Source: Variovorax flavidus
GTDB lineage: Bacteria > Pseudomonadota > Gammaproteobacteria > Burkholderiales > Burkholderiaceae_C
NCBI RefSeq assembly: GCF_030317145.1
Contig: NZ_JASZYE010000001.1
Location: 1,550,001-1,614,000 of the forward strand
DNA: 64,000 nt
Direction of reading: 5' to 3'
The notes under the pieces are model-generated. The model made no database searches. It was given only the letters and a program-made list of their open reading frames with translations, and was not told the DNA's origin. The position numbers were made by a program, and so were the translations under genes. Positions 53,717-63,110 of the stretch are shown here, one piece after another. Positions within the stretch are counted from its first letter, which is position 1; each line of letters starts with the position of its first letter.

Positions 53717-55414
53717 ATGACGCACGACGAAATACTCGCCCAGTTCGGACCCCGCGAAGCCATGGAATACGACGTGGTCGTGGTCGGTGCCGGACCGGCC
53801 GGCCTCTCGACCGCGATCCGGCTGAAGCAGCTGGCTGCATCGCATGGCAAGGACATCTCGGTCGTCGTGCTCGAGAAAGGCTCCGAGCCCGGCGCGCACA
53901 TCCTCTCGGGCGCGATCATGGACCCGCGTGCGCTGTACGAACTGCTGCCCGACTGGGAAGAACTCGGCGCGCCGCTCAACCAGCCCGTCACGCAGGACAC
54001 CTTCCTGCTGATGACGGAGACCGGCGCCACGCGCGTGCCGAACTTCATGTTGCCCCCGAACTTCCACAACGAAGGCAACTACATCGTGAGCCTTGGCAAC
54101 GTGGTGCGCTGGCTGGCAACGCAGGCGGAGAACCTCGGCGTCGAGATCTTCCCGGGGTTCCCCGCAGCGGAAGTGCTCTACACCGAAGACGGCAAGGTGC
54201 GCGGCGTTGCCACCGGCAACCTCGGCATCGGCAAGGACGGCGAACCCACCGAGAACTTCCAGCTCGGCATGGAACTGCTCGGCAAGTACACCGTCTTCGC
54301 CGAAGGCGCGCGCGGCCATCTGGGCCGGCAGCTGATCGCCAAGTACAAGCTCGACGAGGGCAAGGATCCGCAAAGCTACGGCATCGGCATCAAGGAACTG
54401 TGGGAGATCGACCCCGCACGCCACGAGCCCGGCCTGGCCGTGCACACCGCGGGATGGCCCCTGCCTTCGGATACCTATGGCGGCTCGTTCCTCTACCACG
54501 CAGAGAACAACCAGCTCATCATCGGCTACGTGGTCGGCCTGGACTATCAGAACCCCTATCTGAGCCCCTTCGAGGAATTCCAGCGCTTCAAGACGCACCC
54601 GAACATCCGCTGGTACTTCGAAGGCCAGGACAAGGGCCTGAAGGCCCCCAAGCGCCTGAGCTACGGCGCGCGCGCGATCACCGCGGGCGGCCTGCTGTCG
54701 CTGCCCAAGACCGTGTTCCCGGGCGGCATGCTCGTGGGCTGCGAGGCCGGCTACCTGAACGCGAGCCGCATCAAGGGCAGCCATGCCGCGATCAAGACCG
54801 GCATGCTCGCGGCCGAGGCCGCTTACGACGCCGTGACGATGGGTCGTCAGCACGATGAACTCAACGCCTACCCTGCCGCCTTCGAGCGCAGCTGGCTGCA
54901 CACCGAACTCAAGAAGGCGCGCAACTTCAAGCAGTGGTTCAAGAAGGGCCTGACGGTCGGCACGATCATGACCGGCATCGAGCAGTTCGTACTGCGCGGG
55001 CACATTCCATGGACCCACCATCGGCACCAGGCCGACAACGAGCGGCTCAAGCGCGCGTCGGCATCCAAGAAGATCAACTACCCGAAGCCCGATGGCAAGC
55101 TGACCTTCGACCGGCTCTCTTCCGTGTTCATCAGCAACACCAACCATGAAGAGAACCAGCCGGCGCACCTGACGTTGAAGAACGCCGCCGTGCCGACCGA
55201 GATCAACCTGCCCGAGTACGCCGGCCCCGAGAGCCGCTACTGCCCCGCCGGCGTCTACGAGTTCGTGGCCGACACCAACACGGGCAAGGAGCGCCTGCAG
55301 ATCAACGCGCAGAACTGCGTGCACTGCAAGACCTGCGACATCAAGGACCCGACGCAGAACATCGTGTGGGTCACGCCCGAAGGCGGCGGCGGTCCCAACT
55401 ACGTGGGGATGTGA
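53717..55414 (+). CDS. Electron transfer flavoprotein-ubiquinone oxidoreductase
   Basis: This inner-membrane-associated flavoprotein takes electrons from reduced ETF, produced by acyl-CoA dehydrogenases and similar enzymes, and passes them to ubiquinone. The 565 residues are the family length. The FAD motif is VVGAGPAGLSTAIRL at the N terminus. A 4Fe-4S cluster at the C terminus is held by Cys509 and by Cys534, Cys537, Cys540 in CVHCKTCD. ATG 53717 is well placed after GAGAC. It is divergent from the SDR gene and convergent with cysE. Its presence suggests fatty or branched-chain acid oxidation elsewhere in the genome. Confidence 0.96.
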   Translation: MTHDEILAQFGPREAMEYDVVVVGAGPAGLSTAIRLKQLAASHGKDISVVVLEKGSEPGAHILSGAIMDPRALYELLPDWEELGAPLNQPVTQDTFLLMTETGATRVPNFMLPPNFHNEGNYIVSLGNVVRWLATQAENLGVEIFPGFPAAEVLYTEDGKVRGVATGNLGIGKDGEPTENFQLGMELLGKYTVFAEGARGHLGRQLIAKYKLDEGKDPQSYGIGIKELWEIDPARHEPGLAVHTAGWPLPSDTYGGSFLYHAENNQLIIGYVVGLDYQNPYLSPFEEFQRFKTHPNIRWYFEGQDKGLKAPKRLSYGARAITAGGLLSLPKTVFPGGMLVGCEAGYLNASRIKGSHAAIKTGMLAAEAAYDAVTMGRQHDELNAYPAAFERSWLHTELKKARNFKQWFKKGLTVGTIMTGIEQFVLRGHIPWTHHRHQADNERLKRASASKKINYPKPDGKLTFDRLSSVFISNTNHEENQPAHLTLKNAAVPTEINLPEYAGPESRYCPAGVYEFVADTNTGKERLQINAQNCVHCKTCDIKDPTQNIVWVTPEGGGGPNYVGM

Positions 55415-55424
55415 TCCGGCCGGC

Positions 55425-56198
55425 TTACTTGCCGATCAACTGGGTCAGACGATCGGCCTCGAAGGATTCGTCCTTCGCGGCATCGCACGGCACGCAGTCC
55501 TTCTTGCCGGGCTGCGCCGACAAGCTCTCGATCGCCTGCCAGAGCAGCGCGATCTGGTGATCCTGCCCCGAGGCGATGTTGATCAACCCCTTCATCGCCT
55601 GGCTGACGGGGTCGTCCTCCAGCGTGACGCCGTAGGCTGAAAACTTGGCCGCCGGCTGGGCCACGTCGGCGCTTTCGCCGGTCTTGGAAGGAATGATCCG
55701 GGCCGGTATGCCCACGGCCGTCGCGCCGGCAGGCACCGGCTTGATGACCACCGCATTGCTGCCGATCTTGGCGCCGTCGCCGACCAGGAAGCCGCCCAGC
55801 ACCTTGGCACCGGCACTGACCACCACGTTGCGGCCCAGCGTCGGATGGCGCTTCGCCCCCTTGTAGAGCGAGGTGCCGCCCAGCGTCACACCCTGGTAGA
55901 TGGTGCATCCGTCGCCGATTTCCGCCGTTTCCCCCACCACGACGCCCATGGCGTGATCGAAGAACACACGCTCGCCGACGATTGCACCGGGATGGATCTC
56001 GATGCCGGTCAACCAGCGCGAAATCTGCGAGATCAGGCGGCCGAACCACTTGAGGCCGTGGGTCCAGCACCAATGCGCCAGCCGATGCAGCACGACGGCA
56101 TGCAGGCCCGGATAGAGGGTCAGGACTTCCCAGCGCGTGCGGGCCGCCGGATCACGGTCGAGGATGCACTGGATATCGGAACGCAGCCGCGAAAACAT
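55425..56198 (-). CDS. cysE: Serine O-acetyltransferase
   Basis: This enzyme makes O-acetylserine from serine and acetyl-CoA, the first step of cysteine synthesis. The 257 residues include the left-handed beta-helix of the hexapeptide-repeat family: GIEIHPGAIVGERVFFDHAMGVVVGETAEIGDG, and the catalytic His in FDHAMGVV. The N terminus (MFSRLRSDIQCILDRDPAARTRWEVL) is of the short EpsC/CysE type. Beyond the helix there is an unusual 65-residue C-terminal tail; the usual C-terminal peptide that docks into cysteine synthase is not obvious at its end. Convergent with ETF-QO; trmJ lies 36 bases upstream on the same strand. Confidence 0.94.
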   Translation of the reverse strand: MFSRLRSDIQCILDRDPAARTRWEVLTLYPGLHAVVLHRLAHWCWTHGLKWFGRLISQISRWLTGIEIHPGAIVGERVFFDHAMGVVVGETAEIGDGCTIYQGVTLGGTSLYKGAKRHPTLGRNVVVSAGAKVLGGFLVGDGAKIGSNAVVIKPVPAGATAVGIPARIIPSKTGESADVAQPAAKFSAYGVTLEDDPVSQAMKGLINIASGQDHQIALLWQAIESLSAQPGKKDCVPCDAAKDESFEADRLTQLIGK

Positions 56199-56209
56199 GC
56201 TTGCTTGTT

Positions 56210-56237
56210 GTTATATGAATATGGGGCGGGCAGTCTA
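56210..56237 (-). promoter_or_regulatory. Candidate promoter of cysE
   Basis: On the minus strand: -35-like TAGACT (56232-56237), a 16-base spacer, -10 TATAAC (56210-56215). It overlaps the last codons of trmJ and precedes cysE by 12-40 bases, giving a short leader. The -10 is good, the -35 moderate. Confidence 0.4.
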
Positions 56238-56996
56238 TAGCCCCGGGTCTTCGCGTACAGGAGATGGGGTTTTCGGGCCGCCTCGCGCCGCATCGGCCAT
56301 CGCCTTGGCGATGCCGCGCAGGATGTGGATCTCCTCCTGCGTCGGCTGGGCCCGATTGAAGAGTTGCTGCAGCCGCGGCATCAGCTTCTTCGGCGCCTCC
56401 GGGTCCAGGAAGCCGATGTCCACGAGCGAGCGCTCCCAGTGGTCGAGCATGCCCGCGACCGCCTGCGCGTCGGCCGCGCGCACCGGCGCCGTGGCGTCGC
56501 GCACCTCGTAGCCGCCGAGCGCCAGCCGCCATTCGTAGGCGACGACCTGGATCGCGGCGCCGAGATTCAACGAGCCGAACTTGGGGTCGGTCGGAATGCT
56601 GAGCGCCACGTTGCAGCGGTACACGTCCTCGTTGCGCATGCCGAAGCGCTCCGAACCGAACAGGAAGGCCACGTGCTGCTCCTCCCCGCTGGCAAGCGGC
56701 TCCAGGTGCTCGCGCGGCGTGCGCGTCGGCGGGCCGAAGTCGCGCGGCACCATCGCGGTGGCGCACAGGTGGGTGACGCCGTCCAGCGCCTCGTCCAGCG
56801 TCTCGACGATGCGGGCGTTGGCCAGGACGTCCAGCGCACCGCTCGCACGCTGGATGGTTTCCTCGCGCCGAAGCACGTTGGCCCAGCGGGGCGCGACCAG
56901 CACCAGGTCGCCGAAGCCCATCGTCTTCATGGCGCGGGCGGCGGCGCCGACGTTGCCGGCGTGACTGGTCTGGATCAGGATGAATCGGGTACGCAT
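56235..56996 (-). CDS. trmJ: tRNA (cytidine/uridine-2'-O)-methyltransferase, TrmJ-like
   Basis: A 253-residue SPOUT-class methyltransferase of the TrmH/SpoU family. It methylates the 2'-hydroxyl at tRNA position 32 using S-adenosylmethionine. The knot-forming motifs are [21 protein letters not shown] at the N terminus, [18 protein letters not shown] and [23 protein letters not shown] chose ATG 56996 ([14 protein letters not shown]). A longer frame upstream crosses the suhB promoter region. It is divergent from suhB and followed by cysE, a frequent order in Burkholderiales. The C-terminal 60 residues look like the usual helical extension. Confidence 0.93.
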   Translation of the reverse strand: MRTRFILIQTSHAGNVGAAARAMKTMGFGDLVLVAPRWANVLRREETIQRASGALDVLANARIVETLDEALDGVTHLCATAMVPRDFGPPTRTPREHLEPLASGEEQHVAFLFGSERFGMRNEDVYRCNVALSIPTDPKFGSLNLGAAIQVVAYEWRLALGGYEVRDATAPVRAADAQAVAGMLDHWERSLVDIGFLDPEAPKKLMPRLQQLFNRAQPTQEEIHILRGIAKAMADAARGGPKTPSPVREDPGL

Positions 56997-57134
56997 GAAA
57001 GCTCGAAAAAAGAGGCCGGAGCAGCCGGCGGCGCGGAGCCGGTAAAATCCCCTGATTCTCGCTGCCCGCATCGCCGGGCCGCTTTTCAGGGGGCCGCATT
57101 CACATACCGCCCTTCATCGTTCTTCACACAATTC

Positions 57135-58163
57135 ATGTCGTCCCCCAACCTGCACCCCATGCTCAACGTGGCCGTCAAGGCCGCACGCGCCGCCGGCGCC
57201 ATCATCAATCGCGCCGCCCTTGACGTCGAGGCCGTGCGCATTTCGCAGAAGCAGGTCAATGACTTCGTGACCGAAGTCGATCATGCGAGCGAGCACGCGA
57301 TCATCGAGACGCTGCTCACCGCCTATCCGGGGCACGGCATCCTGGCCGAGGAATCGGGCACCCAGCACGGGGCCAAGGACTCGGACTACGTGTGGATCAT
57401 CGATCCGCTGGACGGCACCACCAACTTCATCCACGGCTTCCCGGTCTATTGCGTCTCGATCGCGCTCTCCGTCCGCGGCAAGATCGAACAGGCCGTCATC
57501 TACGACCCGACCCGCAACGACCTCTTCACGGCCACCAAGGGTCGCGGCGCCTACATGAACGACCGCCGGCTGCGCGTCAGCAAGCGCACGCGCCTGCACG
57601 AATGCCTGATCTCGACGGGATTTCCATTCCGCACGGGCGACAACTTCAAGCAGTACCTCGCCATCATGGCCGACCTGATGCCCCGTGCGGCCGGCCTGCG
57701 CCGCCCCGGCGCGGCGGCGCTCGACCTGGCCTACGTGGCGGCCGGCTTCACCGACGCCTTCTTCGAGACCGGCCTCAACATCTGGGACGTGGCGGCGGGC
57801 TCGCTGATCGTGACCGAAGCGGGCGGCCTGATCGGCAACTTCACCGGCGAGCCCGACTTCCTCGAGCAGCGCGAGTGCCTGGCCGGCGCCCCGCGCATCT
57901 ACGGACAGCTGGTGCCGCTTCTGGCTAAGTACTCGAAGTTCGCCAGCCTCGACGACAAGCTGCGCGCCAGCGATCGCGTGCGCTCCGTCGACCCGGCGGC
58001 TTCGGCAGCCGACACCTACGCACGCAGCACCGTCGACATGGCCTCCGACACGGAAGAGGCGGCCGAAGCCCCTGCCGACAAGGCACCGGTGCAACGCAAG
58101 CTGACGCGCATCCGCCGCGAGGCCCCCGCCACGCCCGCCGAGGGCGACGCTCCCGCCAAGTGA
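57135..58163 (+). CDS. suhB: Inositol monophosphatase family protein, SuhB-like, with C-terminal extension
   Basis: A 342-residue Mg-dependent phosphatase. The metal-site motifs are EESG (about residue 73), Asp90 and Asp93 in [10 protein letters not shown] and WDVAAG. E. coli SuhB, which also serves in ribosomal antitermination complexes, has 267 residues; here about 75 extra residues form a charged, Ala/Glu/Pro-rich tail (including [19 protein letters not shown]) that looks disordered. Translation of the next gene begins within its stop (TGATG), so suhB, FUSC and MscS form one operon. The tail may bind nucleic acid or partner proteins, which is inference. Confidence 0.93.
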   Translation: MSSPNLHPMLNVAVKAARAAGAIINRAALDVEAVRISQKQVNDFVTEVDHASEHAIIETLLTAYPGHGILAEESGTQHGAKDSDYVWIIDPLDGTTNFIHGFPVYCVSIALSVRGKIEQAVIYDPTRNDLFTATKGRGAYMNDRRLRVSKRTRLHECLISTGFPFRTGDNFKQYLAIMADLMPRAAGLRRPGAAALDLAYVAAGFTDAFFETGLNIWDVAAGSLIVTEAGGLIGNFTGEPDFLEQRECLAGAPRIYGQLVPLLAKYSKFASLDDKLRASDRVRSVDPAASAADTYARSTVDMASDTEEAAEAPADKAPVQRKLTRIRREAPATPAEGDAPAK

Positions 58164-60394
58164 TGCACGCGCATCGCGCGGCCGCAGACCGAAGCCGCGC
58201 CGCGATGCGCGTGGCGTTGAGCCAGTACATCGCGAACGGCGTGTCGGTCGCGCTGGGGCTGCTGCTGATCTCGGGCGGCGTGCACCTGCTGCTGGGCACG
58301 CTCGCCGCGTCCGCCGCCTCGGTGGGCGTGATCGTCACCGCACCGCCCGACCTCGCCGCCCCGCGCCGCGGCAAGTTCCTCCAGATGCTGCCGGCGCCGC
58401 TGATCGGGCTGCCGCTGTTCTTCTGCGTCCAGCTGCTGCACGCCGCGCCCTTGCGCCTCGGCCTGCTGCTGGTGCCCGCCACCTTCATGGCGTTCCTGGC
58501 CATGGCCTGGGGCAAGCGGGGCATACCGATCGCGATCGCGGTCATGTTCTCGATGGTTTTCTCGATGGCGACGCCCACGCCCACCGGGATGGCGGAAGCC
58601 GTGGAGCGCACGCTGTATTTCGGGCTCGGCGCCGGGCTCTACGTGATCTACGCGACGCTCGCGAACCTCGCACTCAATGCCCGCTACCGCGTGCAGACGA
58701 TGGCAGACCTGCTGCTGTCGCTGGCCGCGCTGATGCGCACCGAGGCCTGCCAGTTCAGGCCCATGGACGAATCCGGCGATGTGCGCGAAGTGCCCGCCTC
58801 GCTGCTCGGCCGGCTGCTTCGCGAACAGGCTGCGCTGGCCGACCAGTTGCAGGCGGCGCGCGACATCGTGCTCGAATCCCCGCGCACCCCGCGCCGGCAG
58901 CAGCTTGCCGGCATGCTGATGACGGTGCTCGAGTTGCGCGACCTGCTGCTGGCGAGCGAGCTCGATCTCGACGCGCTCAAGGCGCATCCCGGCCACGCCG
59001 CGGCGCTGGTCGAGATGCGGCGCATCCTCGAAGAGCTGGCCGACGACACGATGGCGCTGGCCGATGCGCTGCTGCTCGGCCGCCAGCCGCCCGAGATGAT
59101 CAATCGCCGCCCCCAGCTCGCGGCGATCCGCCTTGTCGAAGACACAGTGCCCAAGGGCGGCTACACCGGCCCTACGCCCGCCGTGCTCGCCCGCGGGCTG
59201 GCGAGCCGCATCGGCCACATCAACGACGAAGTGCTGCGCCTGTCGGCCCTGGCCCGCGGCGACATCGAGCCGGACCTGGCCGTCGTGCGCGCCAGCTGGC
59301 AGATGTTCGTGAGCCCCACCGAGTGGTCGTGGCGCCCGTTCCTCACCCTCTGGAGCTGGGACGCGCCGCCGCTGCGCCATGCCATCCGCGCTGCGCTCGC
59401 GATCGCGGCCGGCTACGGCATCGCGCTGGCGATGCCCTGGGGTTCGCACGACTACTGGATCCTGCTGACCATCGTGGTCGTGCTGCGCGGCAGCCTGTCG
59501 CAGACGCTGGAACGGCGCAACAGCCGCGTCGCCGGCACGCTGCTGGGCTGCGTGTTCGCGGTCGCGTTGCTTTCTGCGCACCCTGCGCCGCTGGCCTTGC
59601 TGATCAGCATGACCGTGGCGCAGGCGATCGCACATGGCTTCGCCGTGCGGCGCTACCTGATCACCTCCGTCGCGGCAACCGTGCTCGGCCTGGTGCAGGC
59701 GCATATGCTGAACACCGGCATGAGCACCACCTTCGCGCTCTTCGAGCGGGTGGCCGACACGCTCATCGGCGTCGCGGTGGCGTGGGCCTTCTGCTATGTG
59801 CTGCCCTCGTGGGAGCGCGGCCAGATTCCGGCGCTCGTCACGCGCGTGCTCACCGCGCAGGCCCGTCACGCAAGGCTCGCCCTGGGGCTGGGCCAGTTGC
59901 GCTCGGTCGACGCGAGCCCCGAACTCGAATGGCGGCTCGCGCGCCGCGAGGCGTACGACAGCCTCTCGGCACTGGTGCAGGCCACGCAGCGCTCGCTGTC
60001 GGAGCCGCGCGCCGTTCGCCCGCCGCTCGAACCACTCGAGCACCTGCAGGCCCACAGCTACCAGTTGCTGGCGCAGTTGAGCGCGGTCAAGTCGATGCTC
60101 GTGCTGCGGCGCGACCGCCTGACCCCGGCCGACATCGAAGGGCCACTGGCCCGCACGGCGCAACGCATCGAGGCCATGATCGGAACCCCGCCCACGGGTG
60201 GGCCCGCCATGCCCGAAAGCACGCCCGCCACTACGCTTGCCGGCCCGATCACGTTGCCCGACCCCTTCGACAACGACATCACGCCGTGGATGCTGCGGCG
60301 GCTCGACCTGGCGACGGTGATTGCGGCGCAGTTGCGCGACGATGCGGCACGCATCCTGCAATCGCTCGCCGAGAATGCCCCCGAGACAGCCTGA
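58163..60394 (+). CDS. FUSC-family membrane protein (YccS-like)
   Basis: A 743-residue inner-membrane protein of the fusaric acid resistance/YccS-like family. Two clusters of hydrophobic spans, about residues 15-175 and 390-560, flank a long helical, Leu-rich soluble part. The second half carries the FUSC motif region (IALAMPWGSHDYWILLTIVVVLRGSLSQTLERR). Members include efflux proteins for aromatic acids; functions are mostly unproven. ATG 58163 overlaps the suhB stop; a GTG at 58160 is also possible. Its stop overlaps the next ATG, so all three genes are coupled. No membrane-fusion partner is nearby, so a tripartite pump is unlikely. Confidence 0.9.
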   Translation: MHAHRAAADRSRAAMRVALSQYIANGVSVALGLLLISGGVHLLLGTLAASAASVGVIVTAPPDLAAPRRGKFLQMLPAPLIGLPLFFCVQLLHAAPLRLGLLLVPATFMAFLAMAWGKRGIPIAIAVMFSMVFSMATPTPTGMAEAVERTLYFGLGAGLYVIYATLANLALNARYRVQTMADLLLSLAALMRTEACQFRPMDESGDVREVPASLLGRLLREQAALADQLQAARDIVLESPRTPRRQQLAGMLMTVLELRDLLLASELDLDALKAHPGHAAALVEMRRILEELADDTMALADALLLGRQPPEMINRRPQLAAIRLVEDTVPKGGYTGPTPAVLARGLASRIGHINDEVLRLSALARGDIEPDLAVVRASWQMFVSPTEWSWRPFLTLWSWDAPPLRHAIRAALAIAAGYGIALAMPWGSHDYWILLTIVVVLRGSLSQTLERRNSRVAGTLLGCVFAVALLSAHPAPLALLISMTVAQAIAHGFAVRRYLITSVAATVLGLVQAHMLNTGMSTTFALFERVADTLIGVAVAWAFCYVLPSWERGQIPALVTRVLTAQARHARLALGLGQLRSVDASPELEWRLARREAYDSLSALVQATQRSLSEPRAVRPPLEPLEHLQAHSYQLLAQLSAVKSMLVLRRDRLTPADIEGPLARTAQRIEAMIGTPPTGGPAMPESTPATTLAGPITLPDPFDNDITPWMLRRLDLATVIAAQLRDDAARILQSLAENAPETA

Positions 60395-61464
60395 TGTTCA
60401 AAGAACTGCTCGCCAACCCGTGGTTCGGCCCCTTGGTCGCGGCGCTGATCGCCGTGCCGCTGGCACTGCTGATTCACCGCCTCGGCGGGATGGTGCTCGA
60501 GCGCGTCACCCGCTCCGTGCCGGCGCTGCACACGATGCTCCTCAGCATCAAGCTGCCCGCCAAGGTCGTGCTGCCGCTGGTCGCTCTCCAGCTCATATGG
60601 CAGGCCGCGCCCGAAGACTTGCGTTTCATCGGCAACGTGCGGCACCTGAACGGGCTGTTGCTGATCGCGGCCGCGACGTGGCTCGCGATCGGCGCGGTGA
60701 GCGGGTTCGCCGAAGGCATGGTCAAGCAGCATCCTTCCGACGTCAGGGACAACCTGGAAGCCCGCCGCGTGCTGACGCAGGCGCGCGTCCTGGCCCGCAC
60801 GGCGAACTCCGTGCTGCTGGTCGCGGGCGGTGCGCTGATGCTCATGACCTTCCCGGGCGCGCGCCAGGTCGGCGCCAGCCTGCTGGCGTCGGCGGGGGTG
60901 ATCGGTATCGTCGCCGGCCTGGCCGCCAAGCCGGTGTTCAGCAATCTCATCGCGGGCCTGCAGATCGCGCTGGCGCAGCCGATCCGCCTGGACGACGTGC
61001 TGGTGGTCGAAGGCGAATGGGGGCGCGTGGAGGAAATCACCGGCACTTTCGTCGTGCTGCGGATCTGGGACGACCGCCGGCTCATCCTGCCGCTCACCTA
61101 CTTCATCGAGCACCCGTTCCAGAACTGGACCCGCCACGACTCGCAACTGCTCGGCTCGGTCTTCGTATTCGCCGACTACGGCATGCCGCTTGCGCCGCTG
61201 CGGGCCGAGGTGGAGCGCATCGTGAAGGCGGCGCCCGAGTGGGACGGCCGCTTCTTCAACCTCCGGGTGACCGACGCGACGGAGCGGACCATGCAGATCC
61301 GGGTGCTCTGCACGGCAGCCTCCTCGGCGCTGGCATTCGACCTGCGCTGCACGGTGCGCGAAGGGCTGATCGATTTCATGCAGCGGGAATATCCGCAATT
61401 CCTCCCCAAGGTGCGCTTCGACAACGAGACGCCGCCGCAGTCCGCCAGGATGCACGCGGACTGA
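60394..61464 (+). CDS. Mechanosensitive ion channel, MscS family
   Basis: A 356-residue inner-membrane channel. Four hydrophobic helices occur in about residues 9-185; the pore-lining third TM of the MscS domain is ASLLASAGVIGIVAGLAAKPVF (Ala/Gly-rich), followed by the beta domain beginning NLIAGLQIALAQPIRLDDVL and the C-terminal alpha-beta domain. Such channels open under membrane tension to release solutes on osmotic downshift. Start ATG 60394 overlaps the FUSC stop (TGATG). The residues after the pore (VVEGEWGRVEEITGTFVVLRIWDDRRLILP) are diagnostic. It ends the suhB-FUSC-MscS operon. Confidence 0.94.
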   Translation: MFKELLANPWFGPLVAALIAVPLALLIHRLGGMVLERVTRSVPALHTMLLSIKLPAKVVLPLVALQLIWQAAPEDLRFIGNVRHLNGLLLIAAATWLAIGAVSGFAEGMVKQHPSDVRDNLEARRVLTQARVLARTANSVLLVAGGALMLMTFPGARQVGASLLASAGVIGIVAGLAAKPVFSNLIAGLQIALAQPIRLDDVLVVEGEWGRVEEITGTFVVLRIWDDRRLILPLTYFIEHPFQNWTRHDSQLLGSVFVFADYGMPLAPLRAEVERIVKAAPEWDGRFFNLRVTDATERTMQIRVLCTAASSALAFDLRCTVREGLIDFMQREYPQFLPKVRFDNETPPQSARMHAD

Positions 61465-61481
61465 CGCGACCCCGCGGTCGA

Positions 61482-61982
61482 TCAGGCGGGGCCCGTGCTT
61501 CGCCGCCCGCGATCGGCCTTGGGCAGAACCGCCTCGTCGGCCATGCGCTCGGCACGCAACTGAAGCAGGCGAAGGGAGTCGTCCAGTCGTTCGACGGCAG
61601 CGGCGTCCAACGCGCCCAGCAGTTCGGCGTTGATCTGCGTCACCAGGGGGAAGAGTTCGTCGTACAGCCCGTGGCCGCGCTCGGTGAGACGCAGCAGAAC
61701 CTGCCTTCGGTCGCCCGCCGGATGCTCCCGCGACACCAATCCCTTGGCGACCATCGATCCCACGGCCTTCGAGGTGCGGGCGCGATCGAGTTGCGCATGG
61801 TCGGCCAATTGCGATGAACTCAGTTCGCCGCGGCTGGCAAGCGTGGCGAGCAGGCGCCATTCGCGCCGCGTGATGCCGAACCGGCCCTCGCAGAGCTTGA
61901 TGACCATGCTGCCCGCGACGGCGAGCAGCCGCGAAAGCCGGTACAGCAACAGGTCGTCCAACGGTCGGCGCGGTGCGGTCAT
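61482..61982 (-). CDS. MarR family transcriptional regulator
   Basis: A 166-residue winged-helix repressor. The helix-turn-helix is around residues 53-75 (LSSSQLADHAQLDRARTSKAVGSMV), and the wing contains the family sequence REHPAGDRRQVLLRLTERG. The dimerisation helices lie at both ends. It is divergent from the Bug gene with a 120-base gap containing the dyad TTGAT-N3-ATCAA, so it likely represses that transport cluster and itself, released by a small aromatic or organic acid. Convergent with the MscS gene. Confidence 0.94.
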   Translation of the reverse strand: MTAPRRPLDDLLLYRLSRLLAVAGSMVIKLCEGRFGITRREWRLLATLASRGELSSSQLADHAQLDRARTSKAVGSMVAKGLVSREHPAGDRRQVLLRLTERGHGLYDELFPLVTQINAELLGALDAAAVERLDDSLRLLQLRAERMADEAVLPKADRGRRSTGPA

Positions 61983-62005
61983 CTCGGGGTTAGTCCGGGG
62001 AATGG

Positions 62006-62018
62006 TTGATTAGATCAA
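62006..62018. promoter_or_regulatory. Candidate MarR operator
   Basis: TTGAT (62006-62010), TAG, ATCAA (62014-62018) is a perfect dyad with a 3-base centre. Next to it, TCAATTGA (62015-62022) is an 8-base palindrome. Both lie in the divergent MarR/Bug gap, 24 bases upstream of the marR start. Confidence 0.5.
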
Positions 62019-62102
62019 TTGAATGCCGGGACTCTAAAGTCCATCGAAGCGCGAGCGCATTGCCGCCCGCCCGAGATCGAATATTCCTGGAGACATTCGC
62101 CC

Positions 62103-63086
62103 ATGGCCCGCCACACATTCGACCGCCGACGCGTTCTCGCCGCCCTGGGCGGCATCGCCCTGGCCCCGCTCGCGCAGGCCCAGGCCTTCACGCCGGGCCA
62201 GCCGATCAAGGTGCTCATCGGCGTTCCGGCCGGCGGCACGCAGGACGTGCTGACGCGCGCCATCGCGCAGGAAGTCCGTGACTCGCTCGGCCCTTTGATC
62301 ATCGACAACCGTTCCGGCGCCGCGGGCCGCATCGCGGTCGAGGCGGTGAAGACCGCCGCGCCGGACGGCCACACCTTGTTGCTGGGCACGGCCAGCATGA
62401 TGACCATGTTCCCCAGCGCGTACCGCCATCTCTCGTACGACCCGATCAAGGACTTCGTGCCCATCATCAACGCGGCCCGCTTCGAGCTGGCGCTGGTCGT
62501 CGGCAAGGATGTACCGGCCAGCACGCTGCCCGAGTTCCTGGCCTGGGCGAAGTCGCAGGGCGACAAGCTCAGCTTCGCGTCCTACGGCGCCGGCACGCCT
62601 TCGCACTTTCTCGGCGAGATGCTCAATCGCTCGGCCGGCCTGAAGATGGTCCACGTGCCGTACCGCGGTTCGACCCCTGCGCGACAGGACGTCATGGGCG
62701 GCACGGTGCCCGTCTACTTCGACACCGTCGGCGGCGCCATGCAGATGCTGCCCACGGGCCGCGTGAAGGTGCTCGCGACCAGCGGCGACAAGCGATCGCC
62801 GCTGATGCCGAGCCTGCCGACCTTTGTCGAGGCGGGTCTCAAGGATGTCGTCGCGACCGCGTGGTTCGCCTACTACGCGCCACTCAAGACGCCGCAGCCC
62901 ATCGTCGACAAGCTGCGTGCCGAATTCACCCGCGCAGTCAATTCGCGCGAAGTGCGGCAGCAGTTGCTGCAGAACGGCATGTATCCGGTCGGCGATGGTG
63001 CCGACGCCTTGCTGAAGACAATGCGCGAGGACACCGCCCGATGGGGCGGCATCATGAAGGCCGTCAATTTCCAGGCCAGCGACTGA
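62103..63086 (+). CDS. Bug family tripartite tricarboxylate transporter substrate-binding protein
   Basis: A 327-residue periplasmic binding protein. The N terminus MARHTFDRRRVLAALGGIAL is a secretory signal with a twin-arginine-like RRR (cleavage near QAQA). The mature domain has the Bug signatures IKVLIGVPAGGTQDVLTRAI, IDNRSGAAGRIA and VHVPYRGSTPARQDVMGG. Bug proteins capture small carboxylates for TctAB-type transporters or act as orphan sensors. No tctA or tctB is in this window; orphan Bug proteins are very common in Burkholderiales. It is adjacent to a second Bug gene and divergent from marR. Confidence 0.92.
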   Translation: MARHTFDRRRVLAALGGIALAPLAQAQAFTPGQPIKVLIGVPAGGTQDVLTRAIAQEVRDSLGPLIIDNRSGAAGRIAVEAVKTAAPDGHTLLLGTASMMTMFPSAYRHLSYDPIKDFVPIINAARFELALVVGKDVPASTLPEFLAWAKSQGDKLSFASYGAGTPSHFLGEMLNRSAGLKMVHVPYRGSTPARQDVMGGTVPVYFDTVGGAMQMLPTGRVKVLATSGDKRSPLMPSLPTFVEAGLKDVVATAWFAYYAPLKTPQPIVDKLRAEFTRAVNSREVRQQLLQNGMYPVGDGADALLKTMREDTARWGGIMKAVNFQASD

Positions 63087-63110
63087 GCGAGCCCCTCAAC
63101 CGGAGAATCC

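Noticed and set aside
58016..61860. Long minus-strand frames over suhB, FUSC and MscS (781 and 600 codons)
   Set aside because: Antisense shadows. They cross gene boundaries and are rich in Arg, His and Gln with no domain signature.
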